Assembly: GCF_007829955.1 (NCBI RefSeq)
Contig: NZ_VIWX01000002.1
Span: 558,001-622,000, forward strand
Reading direction: 5' to 3'
DNA from: Saccharopolyspora dendranthemae
GTDB taxonomy: Bacteria; Actinomycetota; Actinomycetes; Mycobacteriales; Pseudonocardiaceae
Length of the DNA stretch: 64,000 bases
Shown in pieces: positions 45,172 to 53,473 of this stretch; position 1 is the stretch's first letter, and each line of letters begins with the position of its first letter. The notes beneath the pieces were generated by a model. That model did no database searches and had not been told where the DNA came from. It saw nothing but the letters and a program-made list of their open reading frames with translations. Made by a program: the position numbers and the translations under genes.

Positions 45172-46971
45172 TCAGTTGATGCGGACCAGTCGGCCGCGCA
45201 GTGAGGCGGTCGCGCCGCCGTCGATGTCCACGCTGGTCCGACCGTTGATCGACACCGAGGTGCTGGCGTCGATGGACACCGATTTGCCGGACAGGGTGAT
45301 GTCACCGGTCCCCGCGTCCAGCTCGATACCGCGGGAGCTCAGCGACATGCGGGTCAGCACCCTGCGCCCGCCCGCGGCGCGCACCGTGATGTCGATGGTC
45401 TGCTTCTGCTCGTCCATCCGGACGTCGAGCTTCTTGTTGCCGCTGGCCAGGTGGACTCCCGGCGAGCGAGTGGTGGCGTCGATCAGCTCCAGCCGATGTC
45501 CCTTGGGGGAGACCAGGGAACGCCGGTTGACCTTGCCGCTGGTGCCGTCCACCAGCGGCACGTCGTGCTCCGAGGGCGCGTCCATCCCGTTGTAGAGCCC
45601 GCCGAGCACGTAGGGGTGGTCGAGGCTGCCCTGCTCGAAACCGACCAGCACCTCGTCGTCGACGTCCGGGCTGAACACCCCGCCGCCGCCCTTCCCGCCG
45701 AGCTGCACGGTGCGGACCCAGTCGGTGGTGTAGTCGTCGGCGAGCCAGGGGAACTTGAGCTTGACCCAGCCGCGCTCGGACTTCCCGGGTTCCTTGATGT
45801 CGGTGACGATCCCGGTGGCCAGGCCCGGGATGCGCGGACCCCGGTCCGGCGCGTTCGCTCCGGTGGCCAGCCCGGTCAGCGACCGGTCCGGCGAGGAGCT
45901 GACCAGCACCGTCGTTCGATAGCCCTGCCCGGGTTCCAGGACGTGGTGCACGGCGGTCGCGGTGTACTTCCCGGCGAAGTCCTTGCCGACGTTGCCCAGC
46001 GCCACCGGCACGCCCGCTCGCAGCTTCGGGTTGCCCTCGGCGACCGCCTCGATCTCACCGAGCGCGGATCGCATCGACGACGCCAGGGACTTCGCCGTCG
46101 TCCTCGCCTCGGCCTGCGTCCCGTAGGGCATGTCGGTGACCAGCAGCTCGGGCTTGCCGAACTTCGAGCTCGCCTTCGCCGCCGTCAGACCCGGCTGCAC
46201 GACGTCGCTGCCGGCGGTGGTGTCCCTGGCGACCAGCGGTTTCTTGGTGGAGACGTTCCAGCCGCGCACCACGACGGCGTCGACCTGGTCGGCCGCGGTG
46301 AGCACCGCGCGCAACGCCATCAGGTTGCGGCCGTACTCCAGCACGAACGGGCTCTTGTTCGCCGGCGTCGACGGCGACGGAGCCCGGGAAGCTGGGGTGA
46401 GCTCGGCGAAGTCGAGGAGGCCCTTGCCGTCGACGCGCACCGCGACACCGTGCTCCTGGGCGAGGTTCTGCAGGAACTCCCAGTCCGAGACGTTGGCCTG
46501 CGAGAGCTGCGTGTAGGTGATCGCCTTGGCCTTGATCCGGCCCGGTCGCAACCCGGCGCCGGTGGCGATCGTGCGCACGATCGCGTCCGCGGTCATGTTG
46601 CGGAACGCCTTGACCTTCCGGCCGCGCATCAACCGGTGCGCCTTGCTCATCGCCCTGACCACCGTGAACGAACCGGTCCCGTCGGAGTCCAGCTCCAGCG
46701 CCGTGACCTCGCCGGCGAAGATCTCCTCGGCCGCCGAGCTCGCGGTGGTCGTCACCTTCACCGTCAGCTCGGAGCCGATGCCGATGCTCGTGGCGGTCAG
46801 CAGCTCGTGGTTCGGGTCGCGGAACACCAGCGTCGCGGCGTCGGGCAGCCCGACGTTCTCGTCCACCACGCAACTGGTCAGCTGCTGCTGCCACGCCGCG
46901 GGCAGCGCCGCCGGGGTGCCCACGATGGGATCGGCGGCCACCGACCTCCCGGAGCTGTCGTTGCCCATCAC
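45172..46971 (-). CDS. VgrG-like spike/hub protein
   Basis: 599 residues from GTG 46971 (overlapping the LysM gene stop) or ATG 46968. The first half has the gp27-like hub fold with the GLRPGRIKAKAITYTQLSQANVSDWEFLQNLA signature region (TQLSQANVSDWEFL seen clearly). The second half has the OB-fold segment GIVTDIKEPGKSERGWVKLKFPWL with DWVRTV and a C-terminal beta-helix ending in short repeats (DITLSGKSVSIDASTSVSINGRTSVDID, hexapeptide-like). This is the central spike of the baseplate (Afp8 position). No extra effector domain is fused. Confidence 0.92.
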   Translation of the reverse strand: MMGNDSSGRSVAADPIVGTPAALPAAWQQQLTSCVVDENVGLPDAATLVFRDPNHELLTATSIGIGSELTVKVTTTASSAAEEIFAGEVTALELDSDGTGSFTVVRAMSKAHRLMRGRKVKAFRNMTADAIVRTIATGAGLRPGRIKAKAITYTQLSQANVSDWEFLQNLAQEHGVAVRVDGKGLLDFAELTPASRAPSPSTPANKSPFVLEYGRNLMALRAVLTAADQVDAVVVRGWNVSTKKPLVARDTTAGSDVVQPGLTAAKASSKFGKPELLVTDMPYGTQAEARTTAKSLASSMRSALGEIEAVAEGNPKLRAGVPVALGNVGKDFAGKYTATAVHHVLEPGQGYRTTVLVSSSPDRSLTGLATGANAPDRGPRIPGLATGIVTDIKEPGKSERGWVKLKFPWLADDYTTDWVRTVQLGGKGGGGVFSPDVDDEVLVGFEQGSLDHPYVLGGLYNGMDAPSEHDVPLVDGTSGKVNRRSLVSPKGHRLELIDATTRSPGVHLASGNKKLDVRMDEQKQTIDITVRAAGGRRVLTRMSLSSRGIELDAGTGDITLSGKSVSIDASTSVSINGRTSVDIDGGATASLRGRLVRIN

Positions 46972-47678
46972 GCGTCCCTCTCATCGTCGAGCGCGGGAAC
47001 CAGCAGTTCCGCGCCGGGGGCCAGGATCATGGGGTCGTCGATGTCGTTGGCCTCGGCGATCACCCGCCACGCGGTCGCGTCGCCGTACTCCTGCCAGGCG
47101 ATGTGCGCCAAGCTGTCCCCGGCGACCACCCGGTGCGTGCGGCGGGCGTTCTCCGAGCCCGACGTGGGGTTCTGGCCAGGCGTGTCGGCACCGGCTTCGT
47201 CGATGCCCAGCGAGCACGTGGCGCGCAGCGGCTTGCCGTCGACGTCGAAGAGCGAGTACTCCACCGAGAAGCTGGACAGCACGCCGTTGAACGAGGTCGT
47301 CTTCGCGGTGCCCCACTCGAACCGCACCCACGGGCTGGCCGGCTTCTTCGCGGCCAGGCTCTTGGGCGTGGGCACGCAGGCCACCATCAGGTCCTCGACC
47401 TTCTTCTCCACCGACCCGTCGTGCTTCTCGGTGGCGTCGAGGAACACCTCCAGCGACAGCGAGCGCGGGCCGCTGCCGACGAACTCGGGCGTCGCCGAAT
47501 CGCTGGCCATCCGCGTGGGGTTGCGGCGCCACTCGGTGCTCTTGGTCAGGCTGAGGCGGTTCGGGTTGAACTGGAACCGGACCTCCTTGATCTTCGCGCC
47601 GGGCCGGGCACCGACCTTCGCGGGCGGTTCCATGATCAGCAGCTTGGCGCGGGCCAGGTTCCTGCCTGATGCGGCCAT
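46968..47678 (-). CDS. LysM-domain tube-baseplate adaptor (Afp7-like)
   Basis: 236 residues. N-terminal part: KEVRFQFNPNRLSLTKSTEWRR, the conserved start of CIS adaptor proteins that join the inner tube to the hub. The C-terminal about 55 residues are a LysM-type module (THRVVAGDSLAHIAWQEYGD ... ANDIDDP), as in gp53/Afp7 relatives, where it serves assembly rather than cell-wall binding. Overlaps the VgrG start. Confidence 0.9.
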   Translation of the reverse strand: MAASGRNLARAKLLIMEPPAKVGARPGAKIKEVRFQFNPNRLSLTKSTEWRRNPTRMASDSATPEFVGSGPRSLSLEVFLDATEKHDGSVEKKVEDLMVACVPTPKSLAAKKPASPWVRFEWGTAKTTSFNGVLSSFSVEYSLFDVDGKPLRATCSLGIDEAGADTPGQNPTSGSENARRTHRVVAGDSLAHIAWQEYGDATAWRVIAEANDIDDPMILAPGAELLVPALDDERDA

Positions 47679-47688
47679 CGGTTCCTCC

Positions 47689-48123
47689 TCACGCCGGTCG
47701 CAGTCCCTCGTGGGCGATTTCCAGCGTCTCCACCGCGGCCTGCGCGGTCGACGGGTCGAACGACGGCCCCTGCCAGCTGACCGGGATGATGCCGAGAACC
47801 TGCCAGCGCGCGAGGGGTGTGCGGTCCGGTCTCAGCGCGACGATCTCGCCGTCCTTGCGCTCCGCCCGCTGGATGATCTTGGAGATCCAGCGGGAGATCT
47901 TGGTCGTGTCAGTGGTGACCGGCCTGGTCAGCGTGATGTTCGACCAGGTGATCCGGGTCGGCAGCTGCCAGGTGAAGCCGTTGTTGCCGCCCTCGTTGAA
48001 CTGCTCGACCTCCACCTGCGCGCCGAGCCCGGAGCAGGTGTGGAACGGGCCCAGGTCGTTGCCGGCGATGCTCAGCCGGAAAAACACGCTGGACGCGAAG
48101 ATGTCCGTCGACATCGTCATCAC
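47689..48123 (-). CDS. Second inner-tube protein
   Basis: 144 residues. T4 gp19-like tube family: FFRLSIAGNDLGPFHTCSGLGAQVEVEQF, then WQLPTRITWSNITLTRPVTTD and a C-terminal VSWQGPSFDPSTAQAAVETLEIAHEG. It is distinct from the first tube gene 3.2 kb upstream; like Afp5 it probably forms the ring that joins the tube to the baseplate. Confidence 0.85.
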   Translation of the reverse strand: MMTMSTDIFASSVFFRLSIAGNDLGPFHTCSGLGAQVEVEQFNEGGNNGFTWQLPTRITWSNITLTRPVTTDTTKISRWISKIIQRAERKDGEIVALRPDRTPLARWQVLGIIPVSWQGPSFDPSTAQAAVETLEIAHEGLRPA

Positions 48124-48131
48124 TCCTTCCG

Positions 48132-50708
48132 CTACCTGCGACGATCGTTCAGGCGGCCGATCCGCTCCCGTCCGTGGCGCAGCTCGGTGCGCAGCAACCG
48201 GCTCACCGGTTCGACCAGCTTGCGAGCGAGTTCATCGGTGTCGGGCCGGGAGGCTTCCTGGGGCTCGTCGGACTGGGTTTCCGGTTGTGGGGCGGGTTGT
48301 TTCGCGTCGCGTTGGACGACCGTGACCGGGACTCCGGCGGGAACGCCGGGGATCGGGCCGGATGCCTGCGACGGGGTTGTGCGTGGGGTGCGTTGGATCG
48401 GGCGAATGCTCGGCGGACGGTGCGTCGGCACGTCGTCGGCTGCCGGGCTCGTGGAGCGGAGCCGGGCGGTGGCCGGGACGAGATCGCTGGTGGACGTGGG
48501 TGGTGGAGCGGCGGGGCGTGGTCGGGTCGTCGTGGTGCGCTGGACCGCCGGGGGAGTCGGGTGCGTCGGGTCGGGTCGCTTCCACTGCACGGGGGGAGTA
48601 GCCGGGGGAGCGGGGTTTTCCTGGTGCGGGGGAGCGGGGGTGAAGTTCCGGCCGGTTCTGAGGGGCAGCGGGCTCGTCGCGACCAGCGGCCGGATCCGCT
48701 GGGCCGGTGGTTTCGGAGCCGGAGCGGTCGGGTTGGTCTGCGGTGTTGCGGGGCGCGGGGACGACGCCTGGCGCTGGACGGCGACGAGCGGCCCGGTCTC
48801 GGCGTGAGCGGCCGGGGTCGTCGGAACTCGCTCCTGCGCGGCAGGGCTTTCCGGTTGCGTCGGAGATCTCTGGACGTGGGTCTGCGGGACGGCAGGTCCG
48901 GTATGGCTCGGCGTTGAGGATTCGGGGCTGAGTTTGACCGGGAGCGGATCTGACGACGAACTCTCACCGGCGGTGGAGGGTTCGTCGGCCGTCGGTGTCT
49001 GTTCGGACGGAATGCGTTGCACAGAAGGCAGATCCGAAATGATGGGAACGACCGGATCTGAAGCGGCGATGGCCGGTGGAACGATGACGTGCGCCTTCTC
49101 CACCACCGTCGGCTCGCTCGAGGCCGCGCTGCTGCGCGAGACCGGCGACGCCCCACCTCCCTCAGACACCTGCTTCACCACGGGCGGTGCCTCGTCAGAT
49201 CCAGGATCCGCGGGCTCAGTCGCAGCCACCCGCTGAACAGCGTCCGCACCGACGATCGGGCTCACCACGTCGGGTCCAGCATCCGCCGCCTTGAGAGTCC
49301 TATGTAGACACTCAGGTGCCGAATCGGGCGAAGGCTTCGCTCGCTCCGAAACCTCGGAGGATTCTGCTCCAGGACTCTGCGTCCGCTGCACGATCGGAGG
49401 TGGGTGGGGGAAGTTTTCATGAAAACTTCCCTCTTGAGCACGACGATCGGAGGGGGAGGGGTTTTCATGAGAACTTCCCCCACCTACGGAAGGCGTCACG
49501 GGGCCGACAACGGACGAATCACCGGAGCCGGCCTCGGGACCCGTGATCGGCCTCGCGGAGTCCGGAAGCCGCGAGATCGGTGTTCCGATCCCCAGCCGTG
49601 GCCGCACCTCGGGAGCCGAGGCGTCGCCCGATGCGGACGAATCCTGGCCCGGTGGAACCGATTCCCTCCCCGAAGGAGCTGACTTCCGGCCAGGCGAAGC
49701 TGACTCTCCCGACGGGGACGGATCGTGGGCCGACTCGTGACTTGATGAGCTTGGTTGACGGCCCGGCGGGGGCGAACCGGTCGAGCGTTGGATCGCCGGA
49801 GGGTGGCTGCCTGCCCGGTGCTCCGGCGACGGACTCGCCTGGTCGTGCGAGTGGCGTGTCCGGTGGACCACGGGCGGGGCGGCGTCGTGCGTCCGATCGG
49901 ACCCGGCATCGGGATCGGCTCCGAGCTCGGTCTCGGGCACGACCACGGCGCTGGGCGGGAGGCTCAGCAACGGCTCACCCGGTGCGCTACCAGCGGATAT
50001 GCGGCGCTGCACGACTACATTCGGATCCCGCGAATCTCCACGAGCAGGCGGCCGGGCGGCAGGTGACGAGTCGTCGGTCCGGACCAGGCGCACCGGACGG
50101 GGCGGGACGGACCGCGCCTGCCGGGCGACGGTCAGCGGAGGCGACAACCGCTGCGGCCGAACCAGCGGAATACCGGACCCGGTCCCGGGATCGGCCGTCG
50201 GACCCGGAGAACCGGCCACCGGAGAAGCGGACTCGTGCACCCGGGCATCCGGAGACGGGCGATCAGCAAACTGAGCCGAGGGTGCGGCACCAGGGCGCGC
50301 GGCAGGAGCCACCCGCCGAGCGGGCTCCACGACCGGCTCCTCCTCCGGCTCGACGTTGCGGACCGGCAGCTCCGCACCCACCGACCGCTGCACCGGAAGT
50401 CCGACCGCCGGGCGCAACAACCCGTGCACCAGCCCGGAAGGCCCGGCCGGATCGAGGAGGTGCCCCAACCTCGTCATCACCCCGTGCTCGCGATACGAGG
50501 TCACCGAGTCGCGGAACCGCCCACCGGTCACCCCGCACCCGGCGCGCTGGATCACCCCGAGGTCCCCGGAGGCATGCCGCCAACCCCCGTCCCAGCCGGG
50601 CACGGCGACCGGAGCCGCGGTGTCCCCGGAACGTCGGGTCTCCCGGGGAGGACGGGTGTCCTCGGCGCGGCGGGTGGACCGCCGGCGGAACAGGTCGAGC
50701 AGGCCCAC
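48132..50708 (-). CDS. Long proline-rich, low-complexity eCIS protein with repeated [VI]QR motifs
   Basis: 858 residues. Residues 1-115 (MGLLDLFRRR ... GLLRPAVGLPVQRSV) and the last 35 (DELARKLVEPVSRLLRTELRHG, helical) look folded or conserved. Everything between is rich in Pro, Ser, Ala and Thr, with no recognised domain. The tripeptide VQR or IQR occurs twelve times, at residues 53, 106, 233, 306, 440, 491, 563, 612, 644, 722, 771 and 798. A palindromic DNA repeat lies inside the gene at 49.4 kb and encodes two FHENFP-like stretches. Genes for proline-rich proteins do occur in actinobacterial eCIS loci; a scaffold, tape-measure or cargo role is possible. The coding assignment is supported by exact packing between its neighbours. 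Confidence 0.75.
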   Translation of the reverse strand: MGLLDLFRRRSTRRAEDTRPPRETRRSGDTAAPVAVPGWDGGWRHASGDLGVIQRAGCGVTGGRFRDSVTSYREHGVMTRLGHLLDPAGPSGLVHGLLRPAVGLPVQRSVGAELPVRNVEPEEEPVVEPARRVAPAARPGAAPSAQFADRPSPDARVHESASPVAGSPGPTADPGTGSGIPLVRPQRLSPPLTVARQARSVPPRPVRLVRTDDSSPAARPPARGDSRDPNVVVQRRISAGSAPGEPLLSLPPSAVVVPETELGADPDAGSDRTHDAAPPVVHRTRHSHDQASPSPEHRAGSHPPAIQRSTGSPPPGRQPSSSSHESAHDPSPSGESASPGRKSAPSGRESVPPGQDSSASGDASAPEVRPRLGIGTPISRLPDSARPITGPEAGSGDSSVVGPVTPSVGGGSSHENPSPSDRRAQEGSFHENFPHPPPIVQRTQSPGAESSEVSERAKPSPDSAPECLHRTLKAADAGPDVVSPIVGADAVQRVAATEPADPGSDEAPPVVKQVSEGGGASPVSRSSAASSEPTVVEKAHVIVPPAIAASDPVVPIISDLPSVQRIPSEQTPTADEPSTAGESSSSDPLPVKLSPESSTPSHTGPAVPQTHVQRSPTQPESPAAQERVPTTPAAHAETGPLVAVQRQASSPRPATPQTNPTAPAPKPPAQRIRPLVATSPLPLRTGRNFTPAPPHQENPAPPATPPVQWKRPDPTHPTPPAVQRTTTTRPRPAAPPPTSTSDLVPATARLRSTSPAADDVPTHRPPSIRPIQRTPRTTPSQASGPIPGVPAGVPVTVVQRDAKQPAPQPETQSDEPQEASRPDTDELARKLVEPVSRLLRTELRHGRERIGRLNDRRR
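49408..49484. repeat. Palindromic repeat pair inside the proline-rich gene
   Basis: A perfect 24-bp palindrome at 49408-49431 (GGGAAGTTTTCA and its reverse complement, centre CATG). A second degraded copy lies around 49455-49480 (TTTTCATGAGAACTT). Both are preceded by CGATCGGAGG-G/T-GGG, so the whole unit of about 45 bp is repeated in tandem. AT-rich cores like this stand out in a 70% G+C gene. Confidence 0.8.
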
Positions 50709-50712
50709 CGGC

Positions 50713-50871
50713 TCATCCCCCTTCGTTCATGCGGGTGTTGATGTGCGCGATCTCGCGCACCCACCGGCGGCGCTCGTGGTGGTCGAGATCGAGGATCTCG
50801 GCCCGCGTCCAGTGGAAGTGGTAGGCGACGTACGCGACCTCCGCGTGCAGCCGCTCCGGCGCGTACGTCAC
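50713..50871 (-). CDS. Small eCIS tail protein
   Basis: 52 residues from GTG 50871, overlapping the preceding stop (GTGA); the longer in-frame start at 50922 would run deep into that gene. The sequence APERLHAEVAYVAYHFHW and HHERRRWVREIAHIN is a conserved small protein found beside the tube and tail-assembly genes in actinobacterial injection systems. Its role is unknown; a tube-assembly factor is plausible. Confidence 0.72.
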   Translation of the reverse strand: MTYAPERLHAEVAYVAYHFHWTRAEILDLDHHERRRWVREIAHINTRMNEGG

Positions 50872-51323
50872 GATTCCCCCAGGCGACCACCTGCCAGGTC
50901 GACCTCGAACGCGGTGTCGCACGAGGGACAGGTGACCCCGGCCCGGGTGTGCCCCTCGCTGTTGATCCGCCGGTAGAAGTCCTGGAGGAAGGCGACGTCG
51001 GTGGCGTACATGTTCTCCACCACGCCCGTGTGCACGTCGGTGATGTCGCCGAGCTTGGTGATCACCTGCCCGAGCAGGACCACGCTGAGGTACGCCGGGT
51101 TCTCCTTGACCCGCAGGTCGATCTGCGTCCGCAGCTCGTCGCGGGCCGTGGCCAGCCGCATCCGGCCTTGCCGGTGCACCGTGCCGTCGCCGTGCACGTA
51201 GCCCCGGGGCAGCTCGAAGTCGAACTGGTCGTGCTGCGCCGCCGGTGTCTCCGGCGCGTCGGGGGCGCGGTCCTTGCCCGCGACCTCGTCGAGGTCGTCG
51301 AGCGAGGTGATGCGACGCCTCAT
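50868..51323 (-). CDS. eCIS tail-assembly protein with C-terminal CPSC motif
   Basis: 151 residues, ATG 51323 overlapping the tube gene stop. FELPRGYVHGDGTVHRQGRMRLAT is the typical beta opening of this family, followed by a helical part (ARDELRTQIDLRVKENPAYLSVVLLGQVITKLG) and a short C-terminal CPSCDTAFEVD that may bind zinc with a partner. It corresponds to the small gene after the tube in many phage-tail-like loci (tail-assembly chaperone position). Confidence 0.75.
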   Translation of the reverse strand: MRRRITSLDDLDEVAGKDRAPDAPETPAAQHDQFDFELPRGYVHGDGTVHRQGRMRLATARDELRTQIDLRVKENPAYLSVVLLGQVITKLGDITDVHTGVVENMYATDVAFLQDFYRRINSEGHTRAGVTCPSCDTAFEVDLAGGRLGES

Positions 51324-51760
51324 TCGACTTCGATCCGCTCGAAGACGATGGTCACCTGCTCGGTGGCCGGGTTGGACTCGCCCGCGCTGACCCCCGGCCC
51401 CTCCCACTTGCTGACCCAGCAGTCGAAGAGCTGCATGCGGCGCACCGTTTCGCCCTGGGAGTCCTGGATCTCGATGGTCAGGTTCTCCCGCGCGCCCTCC
51501 ACGTCGCCGTCGATGAGCGTCTTCTTGATCCAGGCGGTGAACTCGGTGCTCTTGTCCAGGCCGCGGGTGATGGTCACCTCGCCGCCCTTCTGCCCGCCGG
51601 GCTGCTTCTTGTTGATGCGCTCACCGGTCAAGGTCACCTGCTGGGTCTCGATCACGTCCTGCTCGACGGTGAGACCGGAGACCTCCTTGACCGATTCCAC
51701 CGTGACGCTGCCGAGTTCCACACCGAACCGATGGGTGGAGAGAGTGTCGCCCTGTGCCAT
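51320..51760 (-). CDS. Main inner-tube protein
   Basis: 146 residues. T4 gp19/Afp1-like: THRFGVELGSVTVESVKEVSGLTVEQDVIE, then GEVTITRGLDKSTEFTAWIKK and the closing CWVSKWEGPGVSAGESNPATEQVTI segment conserved in tube proteins. Lies 18 bp after the sheath gene, so the two should be made in matched amounts. Confidence 0.93.
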   Translation of the reverse strand: MAQGDTLSTHRFGVELGSVTVESVKEVSGLTVEQDVIETQQVTLTGERINKKQPGGQKGGEVTITRGLDKSTEFTAWIKKTLIDGDVEGARENLTIEIQDSQGETVRRMQLFDCWVSKWEGPGVSAGESNPATEQVTIVFERIEVE

Positions 51761-51778
51761 GTCCCGTCGCCTTCCCTG

Positions 51779-53290
51779 TTACTCGCTGACCAGGCTGGTG
51801 CTGTCGGAGTACTGCGAGAGCCGGAAGATCACGAACTCGGCGGGTTTCACCGGCGCCACCCCGATCTCGCACACCACCTGACCGAGATCGATCGACTCCT
51901 GCGGGTTGTTCTCCCGGTCGCACTTGATGAAGAACGCCTCATCGGGCGTGCGGCCGAACAACGCCCCGTCGCGCCAGGACTGGTGCAGGAACGCGCCGAT
52001 GTTGCGCCGGATGCTCGACCACAGCCGGTCGTCGTTGGGCTCGAAGACCACCCACTGGGTGCCGACGAGGATCGACTCCTCCAGGAAGTTGAACAGCCGT
52101 CGCACGTTCAGGTACCGCCACGCCGGGTCCGACGACAGCGTCCGCGCGCCCCAGATCCGGATGCCGCGCCCGGCGAACGCGCGCACGCAGTTCACGCCGA
52201 TGGGGTTGAGCAGGTCCTGCTCGCCCTTGCTCAGGTTCGTCTCCAGGTCCACCGCGCCCCGGATGACCTCGTTCGCGGGAGCCTTGTGCACGCCGCGCTC
52301 GGTGTCGCTGCGCGCCCACACCCCGGCGACGTGACCGCTCGGCGGGACCATCGCGTTGCGCCCGCTAGCGGGGTCGAACACCTTGATCCACGGGTAGTAG
52401 AGCGTCGCGTACTTCGAGTCGTAGCCGGCCTCGTCCATCCGCCAGGTCCGCACCTGCTGGGCGTTCAGGCCCGGCGGCGGGTCGAGCAGCGCGACCCGGT
52501 CTCCCATCTGCTCGCAGTGCGAGATCGCCGCGAGCTGCACGGTTTTCACGCCTTCTGCGTCGATCAACCCGCGCTGGTGGGCGCTCATCAGGTCAGGCAC
52601 CGCGACCATCGTGATCTCGTCGATGGTCTCCAGCCCGCCGAACCCGGTCCGCGCGGCGAGGTCGCCGACGTACTCCTGGGCGTCGATCTTGGCCGGCACG
52701 GGCGCGCTCGGCGGCGCAGCCACCGACACCGACTGGTTGTCGGGCCTGCTCAGGGTTCCCGAGGGCTCGGTGATCTCGATGAGCTTGGACCGCTCCCGGA
52801 CCTGGGTGACGACATAGCTCTTGACGTTCTTCTTGGCCGAGACGTCGAACGTCTCCGCGACCTTGCCGTCCTGCTTGACCAGCAACCGGAACCGGTCCTC
52901 CGGCGGGCTCTCACCCTCGGCGTCGGCGACCTCGACGGTGACGCCCGACCCCGCACCCGGCAGCGCCGACACCCGCAGACCGCCGAGCTCCACCGGCTGC
53001 GGCGCAGGGGCTGGGGAGGACTGCGCCGACGGACCACCGATCCGCACGACGTAGGCGGTCCCGCCCCCGTTGGCGAAGTACCCGTACACGGAGTGGGCGA
53101 GGTACCCGTCCCCGAACCCGCCGAAGGTCTGCACGAACTGGCTCCAGTTCGTCACCAGCGTCGGTTCGTGCAACGGCCCCTGGGACGCGAACCCGACGAA
53201 GGCGGCCACAGCGGTCCCGACCCCTTCGATGGGCCTCGACCCGTTCTGGACCTCCTCGACGTAGACGCCAGGAGACAGGTACGACGGCAT
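51779..53290 (-). CDS. Contractile tail sheath protein
   Basis: 503 residues. The N-terminus SYLSPGVYVEEVQNGSRPIEGVGTAVAAFVG and the C-terminal part with RNIGAFLHQSWRDGALFGRTPDEAFFIKCDRENNP are the two conserved halves of the sheath family. A more variable middle (about 110-270) carries the surface domain. One sheath gene only, against three in Afp. On contraction it drives the inner tube forward. Preceded by GGAGCGAAC as a ribosome binding site; 183 bp separate it from the DUF4157 gene, room for a promoter. Confidence 0.95.
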   Translation of the reverse strand: MPSYLSPGVYVEEVQNGSRPIEGVGTAVAAFVGFASQGPLHEPTLVTNWSQFVQTFGGFGDGYLAHSVYGYFANGGGTAYVVRIGGPSAQSSPAPAPQPVELGGLRVSALPGAGSGVTVEVADAEGESPPEDRFRLLVKQDGKVAETFDVSAKKNVKSYVVTQVRERSKLIEITEPSGTLSRPDNQSVSVAAPPSAPVPAKIDAQEYVGDLAARTGFGGLETIDEITMVAVPDLMSAHQRGLIDAEGVKTVQLAAISHCEQMGDRVALLDPPPGLNAQQVRTWRMDEAGYDSKYATLYYPWIKVFDPASGRNAMVPPSGHVAGVWARSDTERGVHKAPANEVIRGAVDLETNLSKGEQDLLNPIGVNCVRAFAGRGIRIWGARTLSSDPAWRYLNVRRLFNFLEESILVGTQWVVFEPNDDRLWSSIRRNIGAFLHQSWRDGALFGRTPDEAFFIKCDRENNPQESIDLGQVVCEIGVAPVKPAEFVIFRLSQYSDSTSLVSE

Positions 53291-53473
53291 GTTCGCTCCT
53301 TCAGCTCAAGGCACGGCCAACCCAGAGCCTCGCGCTTCGCCGCACCCGCGAACATGTCCACGTGACCCCCACCGGGGGCAACAGCTCTGCCTCAGAGGGC
53401 AAGAAATGCGTCGGACTTCCTCGCGCAGGCCCGTCTCGGCTGACGAGGATGAGGTGCCCGGGGTGCTGACGCG

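Noticed and set aside
45451..48807. A 1118-codon plus-strand frame opposite the baseplate genes
   Set aside because: It lies opposite several well-identified eCIS genes with exact start/stop overlaps; the translation has no recognisable domain.
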